Assembly: GCA_022578605.1 (NCBI GenBank)
Contig: MU394105.1
Coordinates: 62,001-126,000 of the forward strand
DNA length: 64,000 nt
From: Camillea tinctor
Lineage: Eukaryota; Ascomycota; Sordariomycetes; Xylariales; Xylariaceae
Direction: 5' to 3'
The notes beneath the pieces were generated by a model. It was not told where the DNA came from and did no database searches. It saw only the letters and a program-made list of their open reading frames with translations. How positions within the stretch are numbered: the stretch's first letter is position 1; each line of letters opens with the position of its first letter. Below, in pieces: positions 23,100 through 34,421 of the stretch. Both the position numbers and the translations under genes were made by a program.

Positions 23100-26000
23100 A
23101 TGTATATCAAACAAATTATCATCCAAGGCTTTAAGAGGTGCGCGCGCCCATAGCAATACTGTCATCATCTCATCTTTTAGGTCACCATGTGAACATGCTA
23201 ATATTATATATAGCTACAAGGACCAGACGGTCATGGAGCCCTTTTCGCCTGGAACAAACGTTATTGTCGGTCGAAATGGTTCGGGCAAGAGTAATTTCTT
23301 CGCTGCGATTCGGTTCGTGTTGAGCGATGCCTATACCCAGATGAGTCGAGAGGAGCGACAGGCCTTGCTACACGAAGGTTCTGGGTCTGCAGTTATGTCC
23401 GCCTACGTCGAAGTTATATTCGACAACAGCGACGACCGATTTCCTACCGGAAACAAGGAGGTTATTCTCCGGCGCACAATCGGCCTGAAGAAGGACGAAT
23501 ATTCCCTCGATAAGAAGGTTGTAACCAAAAGCGATGTAACAAATCTTCTAGAGGCAGCTGGTTTCTCAAGGTCGAATCCGTACTATATTGTCCCCCAAGG
23601 GCGAGTCACGACCTTGACCAATATGAAGGAGTCGGATCGTTTGAATCTACTCAAAGAGGTTGCCGGTACTCAGGTTTACGAATCGCGCCGCGCCGAATCG
23701 CTCAAGATTATGACTGAAACGAATAACAAAAGAGAAAAAATCGATGAGCTGCTTGATTACATCAAGGAACGTCTGAGCGAGCTGGAGGAAGAGAAAGAAG
23801 AACTCCGAGGATACCAAGACAAGGATCGAGAACGAAGGTGTCTCGAGTATGCTTATCATCATAAGGACCAGGTAGCCGTGCAGGAGGCCCTAGAGGAATT
23901 GGAAGAATCTCGCCAAGGTGGCATGGAGGACACCGATGAGAATCGGGAGGCATATACTGCTGGTGAAAAGGTCATTGCTACCTTGGATACTGAGATACAC
24001 AAGCTACAACAACAAATGGAGCTTCTTCGCATCGATCGCCGGCAGCTTGATGAAGACCGACGTGAGAGTGCGAAGGCCAGGGCCAAAGCCGAGCTTACCG
24101 TCAAAAGTTTATCGGAAAGCATGTCTTCCCAGGAGCAAGCCAGACAAGAACACGACAGCGAGCTCAACCGAGTGAAAAGCGCGATAGCAGCTAAGGAAGC
24201 CGAGCTTAAGAAGTTAATGCCCGATTTTGAGAAGAGGAAAAAGAAAGAGGCAGAGGTAAAGCAGGCCTTAGACACCGCAGAGGCTAGCAGACAGCGCCTC
24301 TTCACGAAACAAACACGGAGCAGCCAATTCCGAAATAAAGCAGAGCGGGACGCTTGGTTGAAGGAGCAAATCAACGAGTTGAACATGACACTGAGCCAGC
24401 AAAAGGCAAACCGTCTCGATGCCGACGAGGAGGTTAAGAATATTCAGAACGCTATCCACCAACTAGAGAAAGAGATCGCAACTCTACGGCAAAAGAACGA
24501 AGGCTTTGGTGGCAATCGACTTGCTCTTGCTGAGGAGCATGCGAATGCAAAGGATACTCTTGATCGACTTAGTGAAGAGCGAAAGCTACTTCGCCGCGAA
24601 GACGACAAGTTGGAGACCATCATTGCAAATGCTCGGGGAGAACGAGATAATGCCGAGCGTGAATTATCACATACCATGGACCGAGATACGGCCCGTGGTC
24701 TAGCGACCATTCGACGGCTAAAGCGCGAGCAAGATATACCGGGAGCTTACGGTACACTCGCCGAGCTCCTAAACGTCGGCGAAGCCTATCGCCTGCCAGT
24801 CGAACAGGTTGCCGGTGCGAGCTTATTCCACTATGTCGTCGACAATGATAGCACATCCACGTTCCTAGCCAATGCCCTTCAGAGGTCGTACGGCGGTAGA
24901 ATCACATTCATGCCGCTCTCGAGGTTAAAGCCGCGAAACGCCAATCTCCCAAGAGCCAATGATGCAGTCCCCCTTCTTAGCAAGATCGATTACAACCCCG
25001 AGTATGAGAAAGCTTTCCAGCAAGTTTTCGGCAATACGATCATTTGCCCCAACCTTACAATCGCCGGCCAATACGCCCGAAGCCACGGTGTCCATGGAGT
25101 TACGCCAGATGGAGATACCACGAACAAACGGGGTGCTATGACTGGTGGTTACATCGACACCCGCAAGTCTCGCCTCGAGGCCGTCCGAGCTGTAAATAAA
25201 TGGAGGGACGAGTATGAACAGCTACAGGCCAGAGCTTCTGAGATACGGATGCAGATAGAACAGAAGGATCAGGAGGTTACCAATGCGCTGGGCGAAGAGC
25301 GCAAGCTGGCACAAAAACTTCGCCAAATGGATGATGGCTATGGTCCACTACGAGCAGAATTAAATACGAAGAATGGTCAATTGGATTCAGCAAATAACCG
25401 TCTTGAGGCTGCGATTAGAAGACGAGATGCTGTCGATAGAAATATGAAAGAGTTTGGCGACACCCTTAGCGCCCATGAGGCAGAGCTGGCTTCGGATTTC
25501 AAAAAGGCTCTATCGGCTAGCGAAGAGAAGCAACTAGAGGAACTTGGGGCCTCGGTTCAGGAGCTCCAGAAAGAATGGAATGAAGTCAGTAGTGCGCGGC
25601 GAGAGCTGGAGAACCGCCGGCGGAAACTCGAACTCGACTTGCGGACAAATCTCCAACTCAAGCTAGACCAGCTTACTAGCCAGGCTTTTGAGACTGCTTC
25701 TAGTGGCAGCAGCGACTTGAAGGATGCTAAGCGGGAACTCAAAAAGGCTCAAGCGGCTGCTGCTTCGGTAGACAGCAGACTCCAGGCTAATGAACAACAA
25801 ATCGAATCTGCTGAATCTAAAGTTACCAACTTAGAGAAGCAGAAGAGTCAGAAGGAAGCCGAGTTGCAAGAGATTGCGAGAGAAATTGCAAAGCAGCAAA
25901 AGAGGATGGAAAGAAGCATCCAGAAGAAGGCCTTGTTGACAGCAAGAGCAGCTGAATGTGCCAAAAACATCCGCGATCTCGGTGTTCTACCCGAGGAAGC

Positions 26001-26893
26001 GTTTGAAAAGTACGAGAGACTAGACGCTAAGACGGTAAGCCACATTCATCTAATCCGCATAGCTTCATCTTGCTAACATTATGCTGTAGATTGGAAACCG
26101 TCTCAAGAAAGTCACAGACGCCCTCAAGAAGTATAAGCACGTCAACAAGAAGGCTTTCGAGCAATACAACAGCTTCACCAATCAACAAGAGCAGCTCCTC
26201 AAGCGGCGCAAAGAACTCGACCAATCTCAACAATCTATCGAAGAACTTGTTGCTCACCTCGACCAGCGCAAAGACGAGGCCATCGAACGGACTTTCAAGC
26301 AAGTCTCTAAAGAATTTGCTACGATATTTGAACGCCTGGTGCCTGCCGGCCATGGTCGATTGGTGATCCAGCGCAGGGCAGATAGGCGAATGGATCCCGA
26401 CGATTCAGACGAAGAGCAGCGAAGCAGTGTAGAAAATTACACGGGCGTTGGTATCAGCGTTTCATTCAACTCGAAGGTCATGGACGAACAACAACGTATT
26501 CAGCAATTATCCGGTGGGCAAAAGAGTAAGTGATAAATACCCCCCTTCCCCCTTTCCGGGCGCTATCGTAGAGCTTCTATACTGACCCATTAAACAGGTT
26601 TGTGTGCTCTGTGTTTGATCTTCGCCCTCCAGCAGACCGAATCCAGTCCTATGGTTATATTCGACGAGGTCGACGCTAACTTGGATGCACAATACCGTAC
26701 AGCTGTGGCCGGGCTTCTCCAGTCCATCTCGTCCGAGGCCGGTACGCAGTTCATCTGCACCACCTTCCGACCTGAGATCGTCCACGTAGCCGACAGATGC
26801 TACGGTGTGCTATTCAGGAACAAGAACAGTACCATCAACTGCGTTAGTATGGAGCAGGCGCTAGACTTCGTCGATGGCCAAGCACCACGGTAG
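23100..26893 (+). CDS. SMC3: Cohesin subunit Smc3
   Basis: Four exons: 23100-23137, 23214-26034, 26090-26525 and 26598-26893, giving 1196 aa, normal for Smc3. Known role: with Smc1 and the kleisin Scc1/Rad21 it forms the cohesin ring holding sister chromatids together and shaping loops. Seen: the N-terminus [18 protein letters not shown] rebuilt across intron 1; Walker A GRNGSGKS (about residues 32-39); the paired lysines of GLKKDEYSL, the site acetylated by Eco1 in the family; long coiled coils on both sides of a hinge (about residues 515-640, including [11 protein letters not shown] and the Gly-rich [14 protein letters not shown] end); ABC signature LSGGQKS (about 1091), rebuilt across intron 3; and Walker [12 protein letters not shown] (about 1117). 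Introns have clean GTAAG donors and CTAAC branch points. All catalytic motifs are intact. Confidence 0.97.
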
Positions 26894-28070
26894 ATTTTGC
26901 TTTACAAAGCATTGGGGAGTTCATGAAAAAGAGGTTGTTTAGTTAAATTGTACCATAATAGGGGCTTTTTTTCTTTTCTTTTAAGAGGAAAAAGGAGGGT
27001 CGATGCTTAACCCCAACTGCTTCTGGTGGTAATGGCGTATGCTGTTTAAAGACGTTAATGAGAATTTACTTGCCTTGTGCGACATTTTACTTTGCTTTAA
27101 GAAGCGCTCTTCATAGCTTCTTTTTTTTTCTCGTGAAAATACATCATGTAATGAATGTATATAGGTAGCAAAATAGGGGATGTAGTATTAAACGAAGTGT
27201 AAATTTCTACGTCTCATAGATTATGCTCTCTCTTTCGTAGGCATCAATTCTGCATTACGAACACTGCTGCCCCTATCTGACCGACACTTTAAACATCAAG
27301 CCTCATAATAATAAATTTATTATTTGAAAAAAAAATTTTGGAAAAAAATCGTGAGAACATATTGACTGCCCTCTCCTCCCCTTCCAAAACTTCTATCCTT
27401 CATCCCACTTCCCCCCCTTCTATTCGAAGAAGATGCGGCGGTACCAATCCAATGGACGCTTTACCATTTAGTCTGAACTCAAGGCACATATCATTGTCAT
27501 CACTAGCATTAGACAGATAGATAACTAATAGAAAGAGAAACTTTTGGGAAGAAAGGGATTTTTTTCTTCGGGTTGATACTTGATAAATGCCCTTTTCCCC
27601 TGTTGTTTTCCAGCCTAGACAGAACCTAGGTAGGCAGAATAAAGTATCGCAGGGGAGTCCAAATAAATAAAATTCGTCGCTTGTCGGCATAACCAATCTC
27701 AGATGGCTCGACGACCCTTTTCTTTTTCCCTTTTTTCTTTGAAGCTTGATTTCCTTTCCTTTGCCTTTCCCCCCCTATCCCTGAGCTGGCCAATATTTCC
27801 CTCTCTTCCTCCTGATTCTCGGCTCGGGGTCTTTCTTCTTATCGTCCTAAACCCCGAGACCAAGGATACATGTACCATTCTTCGAACACAAAGGAGATCC
27901 TCCAACGAATACAAGATTGCCAATACCATGAAACATTTTTTTTTTCCTTCGCGAGGGGGCGTATTTCGTTTCCCCTTTTTTTTTATGACGGAAACCTTTC
28001 CTTCCACTGCCCTCATTCCTCAATCCCAAATCCATCCCTCCTATTTCCCAGCTCAGCTCAGCTCAGCTCA
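26894..28070. other. Intergenic region between convergent SMC3 and GLE2
   Basis: About 1.2 kb with no coding-like frame. It contains T-rich runs (26966-26980, 27120-27130, 27935-27945, 27978-27988) and an 18-bp palindrome with AATAAA on both strands at 27307-27324. The tandem AGCTC copies at about 28050-28070 abut the GLE2 stop codon. Confidence 0.55.
27307..27324. repeat. 18-bp AT palindrome carrying AATAAA on both strands
   Basis: AATAATAAATTTATTATT is its own reverse complement. It sits between two converging genes, 414 bp past the SMC3 stop and about 750 bp past the GLE2 stop. AATAAA occurs in both orientations, so it could aid 3'-end formation for both transcripts (inference; fungal poly(A) signals are weak). 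Confidence 0.6.
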
Positions 28071-29504
28071 TCACCCCCTCCTTTGCGGCGAAACCTCCTC
28101 CTCCGCCACCCAATGCAGCATAAGCCGCGTCTGTACCTTCGGCGAGTTCCCGGCGTGGCCCCTACTCCAATCGTACCCGGTGGCGTACGCGTAGGCCGCG
28201 CCCCCGTCGGCGCGGCTGAACGCCGCAGCGGTGATGGGGTCCTTCTCCGCGAAGGGGGCCGCGAACCCTTTCAGCCGCATGTGGCCCGCGCGGTCCCAGA
28301 AGCTGTAGGTTCCGTCCGAGCCCGCCGTCGCGAAGGTGTGCGCGTGCCGCGGGTGCGGGTGGAAGCGCACGTCCGTGAGGGCGTACACGTTGGTCGTAGT
28401 GGTTGCTGGCGGTGCGCGGACGTGGTTGGTGGGGGGGTTGGGGGGTGCGGTTTCGCGGTGGCAGCGGAAGGTGAAGTTGGTTTTGCTGGGAAAGGGAAAA
28501 GAAGGGGGGGTGGGTTAGTCAAATGACGACTTATTCCGTGGTATAAGGGTGAAGAAGGAAAGAGGAAAGGAGAAAAGGGAATAAATAAAAACAGCCGCCC
28601 TACCTAGCATCCCGCTCATCCAGCGCGTTAACCCCGCACCGCCCCTCGATACTCGCGGTCGCCCAGCCCTTCCCGTCGGGGAAGACGGCGACCTTCGTAG
28701 TCTGGTGCTTGAGGGGCGAGTCCTGGCTGCGCAGGAGCGCCGCCGGGTTCTGCAGGTCCACGAGGTGTATGCGCCGGTCCGCGGTGGCGGCCACCAGCAG
28801 CCGCTCCTGCGCGTCCATCGCGTAGACGCGCTCTCCGCACACGAGCGTCGCCGCCGCCGCTCCCTGCTGCCGCATGTCCCAGAACTTGACCGTCCCGTCC
28901 CAGGACCCCGACGCGACGATCGGCGCGCCGGACCCCGGGACCTCGACGAAGCGCGCCCCGCGCACGGGGCGCTCGTGTGCGCCGATGACGGCTTGCTGAC
29001 CCGTGGCCGCGTGTAGTAGGTGTATTTTTCTGTCGGCTCCTGCGGCGAGGACCATGGTTCCGTCCTAGTAGTAGGCGTCCGCCCCCCTTAGTATTATGGC
29101 CTGTCCCCCTTATGTAAGGGGTCAGGCTGCACTTACCTAAGTAGTGGGTGGACGCATTGGTTTTTTATTTTCTTTATTGCATATCTTTTCTTCTCTCGCG
29201 ATGCGAAAAAGAAAAAAAAGCTGTGGAAAGGGGGGTTAGAAAAAACTCAAGGACTTACCTTGGCCCAGTCGCAATCGAAGACTGGGCCCTCAGCAGAGAG
29301 CATCGCGACTCCCTGCGCCGTTCCGTTGGATTTGACATCGTAGATACGCACCTTACCGTCCCATGATCCCGCTGCTAAATAATTAGCGGCAGGAGACCAC
29401 GAGATGGAAGAGATGGTATCCTCGGCGTCAGCTGGTAAGGTGACGTCTTTAGAGAAAGAGCCCAGGCTAGAAGCGGGAAGGGGTCCGTTACGGTTGAAGG
29501 CCAT
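28071..29504 (-). CDS. GLE2: WD40 mRNA-export factor Gle2/Rae1
   Basis: Three exons: 29259-29504, 28604-29064 and 28071-28485, giving 373 aa. Known role: WD40 propeller docking on the GLEBS motif of Nup98-type nucleoporins, used in mRNA export. Seen: N-terminal DTISSISWSP, repeat units AGSWDGKVRIYDV, ASGSWDGTVKFWDMR and AGSDGTYSFWD, and the family-typical C-terminus with YDWSRGHAGNSP. Exon joints conserve phase. Odd points: exons 2 and 3 are extremely GC-rich and Ala/Arg-rich compared with exon 1 and with flanking DNA, and a Pro/Thr-rich loop (ETAPPNPPTNHVRAPPATTTT) sits just after exon 3 starts. The C-terminus after VAEEEVSPQ is short and basic. Identity is strong from the repeat order and the conserved C-terminal motif. 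Confidence 0.93.
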
Positions 29505-29905
29505 CTTCCTGATGTTTCTTTTACTGAATGCTTGTCTAGCTGGGAGAATATCTTAAAAGGGCGGTAAGAAAAGTAGTTGGATAGAGGTGAAGTTCACTTT
29601 ATTATTTGACAGGCGTGGGCCGATTTATAAGTGTTGGAGACGAAGCGGTGGAGCTGCCGATTAGTTTCCTGTTCTATACAGGGCTTCGGGGGACTTTCGA
29701 TACCCCTGTTGCCTAAACTTGGCTCAACGCCTCATTCCTGCATGATTCAGCTCCTGGGCTGAGCTAGAGGATGTAGAAGACGAATCGTAGCAAGCGGCGC
29801 TATAATGAAATCGCGATAAAGGCTAAAAAGGTAACATGGATTTGATCGATTGTAAGTAGCATTAGCCGTCTAAAATATCGACGACTTACTTATCTAAATA
29901 ATATC
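29505..29905. other. GLE2 upstream / SAS10 downstream spacer
   Basis: A 401-bp gap between two minus-strand genes. It serves as the GLE2 promoter and SAS10 3' region. No coding frame or clear motif seen. Confidence 0.5.
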
Positions 29906-31744
29906 TTACGAAAGCTTCACACTCTTGATCAAGCCAGGCTTGATACCGGTGGCCTCACCAGTGTAACCACCGCGACCTGGGCCTCCCGAGTAGACAGCCT
30001 TCATACTCTTAAGCTTGGTCACCTTGTCCTTGTACTGCCTTCTCTTCTTCACTCTCGAGTTTCGGACTTCCTTCTTCCTCTTCGGCGCCAAACCCTTGTT
30101 CGCTTGGATCTGGTATGTGATCTTGCGTTTACCGTTCTCATCAATCTCTTCAGCCTCGACTACACGACCTTCCTTGCCGGCTGCCGCAATGGCGGCTGCC
30201 CTGGCCGACTTTTCGTCCTTACGCCTACTAGAGGCCGACGCTATTGTCTGATAGTATTCTTCGGCATCATCTCGGACAGCATGAGCAACTCGGTCATCCT
30301 CGTCATCACTGCCGTCGCCAAGATCAGCGCCGTATTTCGAGTCCTTCTTGCCACGCTTCTCTGCTTCTGCCATGAGGCGAGCCTGTCTATCCTTAAGACG
30401 TTCTCGGTAAGGGATATCCATATCACCACCCGCATCTCGTCCGGCACCGGCCCGACGGTTCGCCTTCTGCACAATCTGAGAAGTGTAAAACCTAAGGCTC
30501 TTCTTGCGTGCTGCTTTGTCGGCCGCGGATTTAGCATCGAGAGACTCCTCCTCGCCGAAGTCTGAGTTCCCGTCTTCGGCGGGAGCTGCAGAGGTGACCT
30601 TCTTCGACTTCTTCTTAGTTGTAAGCAATGAATCAAGATCGGCGAGCGATGCCTCGATTTCTTTGGCTTTACGATCCGCTCTCTTCTTCTCCTTCTTCTT
30701 CAAGCGGTCCTTGCTAGATAGCTTAGTAGCTTTAGATGTAGTTTCCTCGTCATCGATTTCTATGCCGTCCTCTGGAGGTGAGGGCAAGTTCTGGGGCAAC
30801 CGGATCTTATCAGATGGGTGAAGGTGCTCTACTTGTTTCCACGCCTCTCGACATTCCAAAAGTGTACCCATGACCTCGTGATCTCTGAGATCTGCCGGAT
30901 CTATAGCTTTCGCCTCCTTACTGCCATCTCTGGCTGGCGAGGTTAATATGGCAAAATACATTGCCAGCGTAGCGACGTAAGATCCCAGGATTCGGTACTT
31001 GACAACGGCCAAAGATTTAGAATCCTGTCCATGGGCCTCCTTCTGGATAGTCACGAGTAGGGGTTGTAGCGTGAGTAGTTCGTCAGCTAGGAAGGGAAGT
31101 TCTGGGTACCGAGCTTCCAAAATGCGGTTCCTTTCCTCCGGTCCCATGTCGTCGGGGATTGGGACGTCCTTCAAGATCTCAGTAACGACCCCATCCTGGT
31201 CTGCGTCTTGGGGCTCAGGAGCAAGCCATTCGTCTTCATTAAAAAAGTCCTTTTCCGACATCTTGGCCAGCTTCTTTTTCTGCAGGCGGGCGGCTTCTTT
31301 TTCCTCTTCCTCGGCGTCTACAGCTGTCTCTATCTGGTCGGCATCATAGTAGTCTTTTCTAGATGTACCCCAGAACCCGGTATCGCCTTCTTCCTCGTCA
31401 TCCCCTTGCTCTGTATCTTTACCCTGTCGCTTCTTTGTGGAACTTGCAGGCTTCTGGTTGTAATCATCCTCGTCTTCTTCCGACTCGGAATCCTGATCGT
31501 AGCCCATAATTTCCTCCTCAGAACCCTCCAAGAAGTCGTCCTCGTCATCTTGGGCTTTCTGGCGCTTGGACTTGGGACCATCGTCGAAGAGGATTTCGTC
31601 TTGATCGAGAAAGTGTTGCTCTTGTTCGTCCGCTATATCGGCGTAGGAGTTGATTGGGCCCAATCGCGCATCGGCTGGATTATAGTCGCGCGGGCCCTTT
31701 GGCTGCGAAGAGCCACTGGAAGCGGCTTTTCTCTTTCTGCCCAT
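29906..31744 (-). CDS. SAS10: Small-subunit processome protein Sas10/Utp3
   Basis: A single exon of 612 aa, matching the yeast Sas10 size. Known role: component of the U3 snoRNP/small-subunit processome needed for 18S rRNA maturation, nucleolar. Seen: basic N-terminus MGRKRK, long acidic and Glu/Asp-rich stretches (EDDFLEGSEEEIMGYD and onward), a Sas10/Utp3 helical domain (about residues 205-290, around LLTLQPLLVTIQKEA and YRILGSYVATLAMYF), Lys-rich coiled segments (KDRLKKKEKKRADRKAKEIE), and the conserved C-terminal Sas10 domain with KKRRQYKDKV and the ending YTGEATGIKPGLIKSVKLS. No intron. It is divergent from the sphingolipid reductase gene, with a 507-bp shared promoter region, and works in the same broad process as DBP9, although the two are far apart. 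Confidence 0.95.
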   Translation of the reverse strand: MGRKRKAASSGSSQPKGPRDYNPADARLGPINSYADIADEQEQHFLDQDEILFDDGPKSKRQKAQDDEDDFLEGSEEEIMGYDQDSESEEDEDDYNQKPASSTKKRQGKDTEQGDDEEEGDTGFWGTSRKDYYDADQIETAVDAEEEEKEAARLQKKKLAKMSEKDFFNEDEWLAPEPQDADQDGVVTEILKDVPIPDDMGPEERNRILEARYPELPFLADELLTLQPLLVTIQKEAHGQDSKSLAVVKYRILGSYVATLAMYFAILTSPARDGSKEAKAIDPADLRDHEVMGTLLECREAWKQVEHLHPSDKIRLPQNLPSPPEDGIEIDDEETTSKATKLSSKDRLKKKEKKRADRKAKEIEASLADLDSLLTTKKKSKKVTSAAPAEDGNSDFGEEESLDAKSAADKAARKKSLRFYTSQIVQKANRRAGAGRDAGGDMDIPYRERLKDRQARLMAEAEKRGKKDSKYGADLGDGSDDEDDRVAHAVRDDAEEYYQTIASASSRRKDEKSARAAAIAAAGKEGRVVEAEEIDENGKRKITYQIQANKGLAPKRKKEVRNSRVKKRRQYKDKVTKLKSMKAVYSGGPGRGGYTGEATGIKPGLIKSVKLS

Positions 31745-32251
31745 TTTTTCTTGTTCTTTTTAATTATATCTTGCAATGATGCTTTGGTAACTAGGTAATG
31801 TCTGGTTTTGCAATGTTAGAGTTTCCCAAAGGCAGATGTATCTAAGATGTAAAGGTAGATGTAAGTGAATATAGAGGTCGCATATAAAATTTACTGAGGT
31901 TTAGGCAAATAAGGTTAACTTAGCAGAAATGATACACCACTAAAAAAAAGTACTTCTTGCTTTCGCATCCCAATTCAACTTTTTTTTCTTCCCTTTGCGC
32001 TAAGTTTATCTTATCTTTATCAGCATGGCTATCATCCCATTTACACCACTTCGTACATAGTAGTACATAGTATGTAACCTACTCCACTTTAACCTAGAGT
32101 TAGCGCTAAGTTATAGTTTATTACATAGCTCTAGACCGGGAGCTTCTTAAGCTTACCTTACAGCTCAGCCAGCTGTAATATCTAACACCACAACCCCCCG
32201 CCAGTGTTCACACTTATCTACTCCTTTTCTAATCGAGAGATCCCTTGCTAG
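31745..32251. promoter_or_regulatory. Shared divergent promoter region SAS10 / KDS reductase
   Basis: A 507-bp AT-rich spacer between start codons on opposite strands. It has A- and T-runs at about 31943-31987 and several TAGTACATAG-like words near 32055. Promoter function follows from the position; no specific factor site is claimed. Confidence 0.5.
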
Positions 32252-33440
32252 ATGGACTCTCTCCCCAATGCAGCCTGGATCGCCATCGCTGGCATCGTTG
32301 CCCTGGTCTCAGCTATAGCAATGGGGGCATTCTCAAGCAAGAACCAGATGCCCGTTGAGGGCAAGGTATGCACTCGCTGAATAGCAGACTATGGATTATT
32401 GACCTTTGCCTACTAATACTTAAAATTATATAGACAGTTCTCATCACCGGTGCCTCGGAGGGAATGGGACGAAGTGCAGCTCGTCAGATGGCTCAGAAGG
32501 GTGCCCATGTCATTCTCGTTTCTCGTTCTGCCGGCAAGTTGGAGGAGGCTTTGGCCGAAGCCAAGGTATGTGATAGTCAAGTTATAGAGTTTGGGAGGGA
32601 CGCTGCGCACCCAACACTGAATCTAACGACGACCACTTGTAGGCTGCAGCACGCAATCCTGAGACACAGCGCTTCCATTACATTACGGCCGACGTCTCCA
32701 TGCCCGATTACGCAGAACCTCTACTTGCCGAAGCCATAGCCTGGAATAACGGCAACCCAATTGACATAGTATGGTGTGTCGCAGGCAAGTCAACTCCGGA
32801 TTTCTGGGCCGAGGTGCCATTGTCCGTGACCCGCAGCCAGATGGACATCAACTTCTGGGGCAGTGCCGAGATGGCCCACGCCATCATACGGAAGTGGTGT
32901 GCTCCGGACGCACCCGTGATTCCGGAGCCCAAGCACTTGATTTTCACCTCATCGGTGGTCGCCTTCTTCCCCGTCGTCGGCTACGGACCATACACTCCCG
33001 CAAAAGCAGCGCTACGTGGCCTTGCCGACACGCTCGTCCAGGAGTTGGAGATGTACCCACAGAAAGTGAAAGTACACGTGGTTTTCCCCGGGTCCATCTC
33101 GAGTCCGGGGTTCGAGAGGGAGAACAAGACCAAGCCGGAGATTACCCAGATCATCGAGGATGGAGATCCCGTGCAGACTCCGGATACGGTTGCTGCCAAG
33201 GCCATCGAGGGGCTCGAGAAGGGGCAATACTTCATAACTGTTGCGTTCCTAGGACATGCGCTGCGCTGGAGTGCGCTGGGCGGCTCGCCACGGTCTCACC
33301 GGCTCATCGATACTCTTATGGGATGTCTGCTTCCGCTGGTCTGGTTATTCGTAATACCCGATATCTTTGGTAAAATCAGGAAGTTCGCTAAGCAGAATGG
33401 TCATCCTGTTAATTATCAAAGGAAAGCTAGTACAGCTTAG
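32252..33440 (+). CDS. TSC10: 3-ketodihydrosphingosine reductase (Tsc10/Ksr1 family SDR)
   Basis: Three exons: 32252-32365, 32434-32565 and 32643-33440, giving 347 aa. Known reaction: NADPH-dependent reduction of 3-ketodihydrosphingosine to dihydrosphingosine, the second step of sphingolipid synthesis, at the ER membrane. Seen: a hydrophobic N-terminal anchor (WIAIAGIVALVSAIAMGAF), the short-chain dehydrogenase cofactor motif TGASEGMG (residues 43-50), and the catalytic YTPAK with Tyr199 and Lys203, preceded by the Ser-containing strand IFTSSVVAFF. A C-terminal membrane segment is around MGCLLPLVWLFVIPDIF, followed by a Lys-rich tail as in ER proteins. Splice sites are GTATG donors with TAG acceptors, and phase 0 is kept at both introns. 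The SDR assignment is certain; the substrate follows from the anchor topology and overall similarity to the Tsc10 family. Confidence 0.9.
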
Positions 33441-34421
33441 AGACGGAACAGGAGAGATAAAGGATGTTGATGAACTTCATGTAGAAGTAGTAGATGCACC
33501 AGAGGAGCAGGTTCACTCCTAATTATGCTGCATGCCTGTCTGCATTCCCACTTACCTTGAGTAGTACCTATAAAATTATACCTTTTTCCACGACTTGATA
33601 CGATGCTAGAGCTGCATCTACCCATTGATACGACCGTGAGGTATACGTATAGAATATTCGAACAGCTCGGAAGATTACAGATCTACTTCCATTTGTTCTC
33701 TCCTATTCTGAGTTATGCTAGGGGAAATCTTCTAGGAGGGGTCCATATAAGCGATCGTGAGCATATATCATCGTTACAACCTACTAGTATTGAAGTTCTT
33801 ACACACAGGCTGACAGGTTAACCTAGGTTACCTACGTAGTTTACTTGATTCTGCGCAAAGTTTCTCTCTTTTCTTGAAAGAAGGTAAAGGAAAATTAAAG
33901 AAAATGAATTAAAAAAGAACACATTCATCTTTAACCTAAATATATAAGTCACAAATGTCTGCTGTAAGTCAAAGTCTGGACCTCGGAAGTATTCAATGAT
34001 AAGTACGGTCTGTGCGCATATTTAGTGTAGATTTAGTGTTTAGCACTAGGCGCCTAGGTATTGATTTCGATGCAGCTGAAGTATTCTGGCCTCTAGTAGA
34101 CAGGAGTGTAACAAAACAAATTTACCGCTGCAGCTTACAACTACAATTATGCCTGCCTTCCATATTCAAGGCCCCCCCCCCCTGTCTCCCCCGAAGAAAG
34201 CCCCTAACAAAAACATCCCTGAGCCTTGCGCATAGGGTATACCCAACCACCGATCCAACCACCGACCCAACCACCGCAAATTTCCACCTCCTCATATTTT
34301 TTCGCTGGCAATATTGATTCAATGCACAGCTGCCGACAGCTGCAACTATCAACGACCTCAACGCCCACATCATCGACCTGATCACCAACTGTCAGCCAGC
34401 AGGCGGTCCGATTGACGAACA
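33441..34421. other. Intergenic region, KDS reductase 3' end to DUF3716 gene promoter
   Basis: About 980 bp, AT-rich, with a palindromic CCTAGG word near 33822 and a C9-10 run near 34172. Tandem CCAACCACCGA copies at about 34247-34278 lie in the presumed promoter or leader of the next gene. No coding frame supported. Confidence 0.5.
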
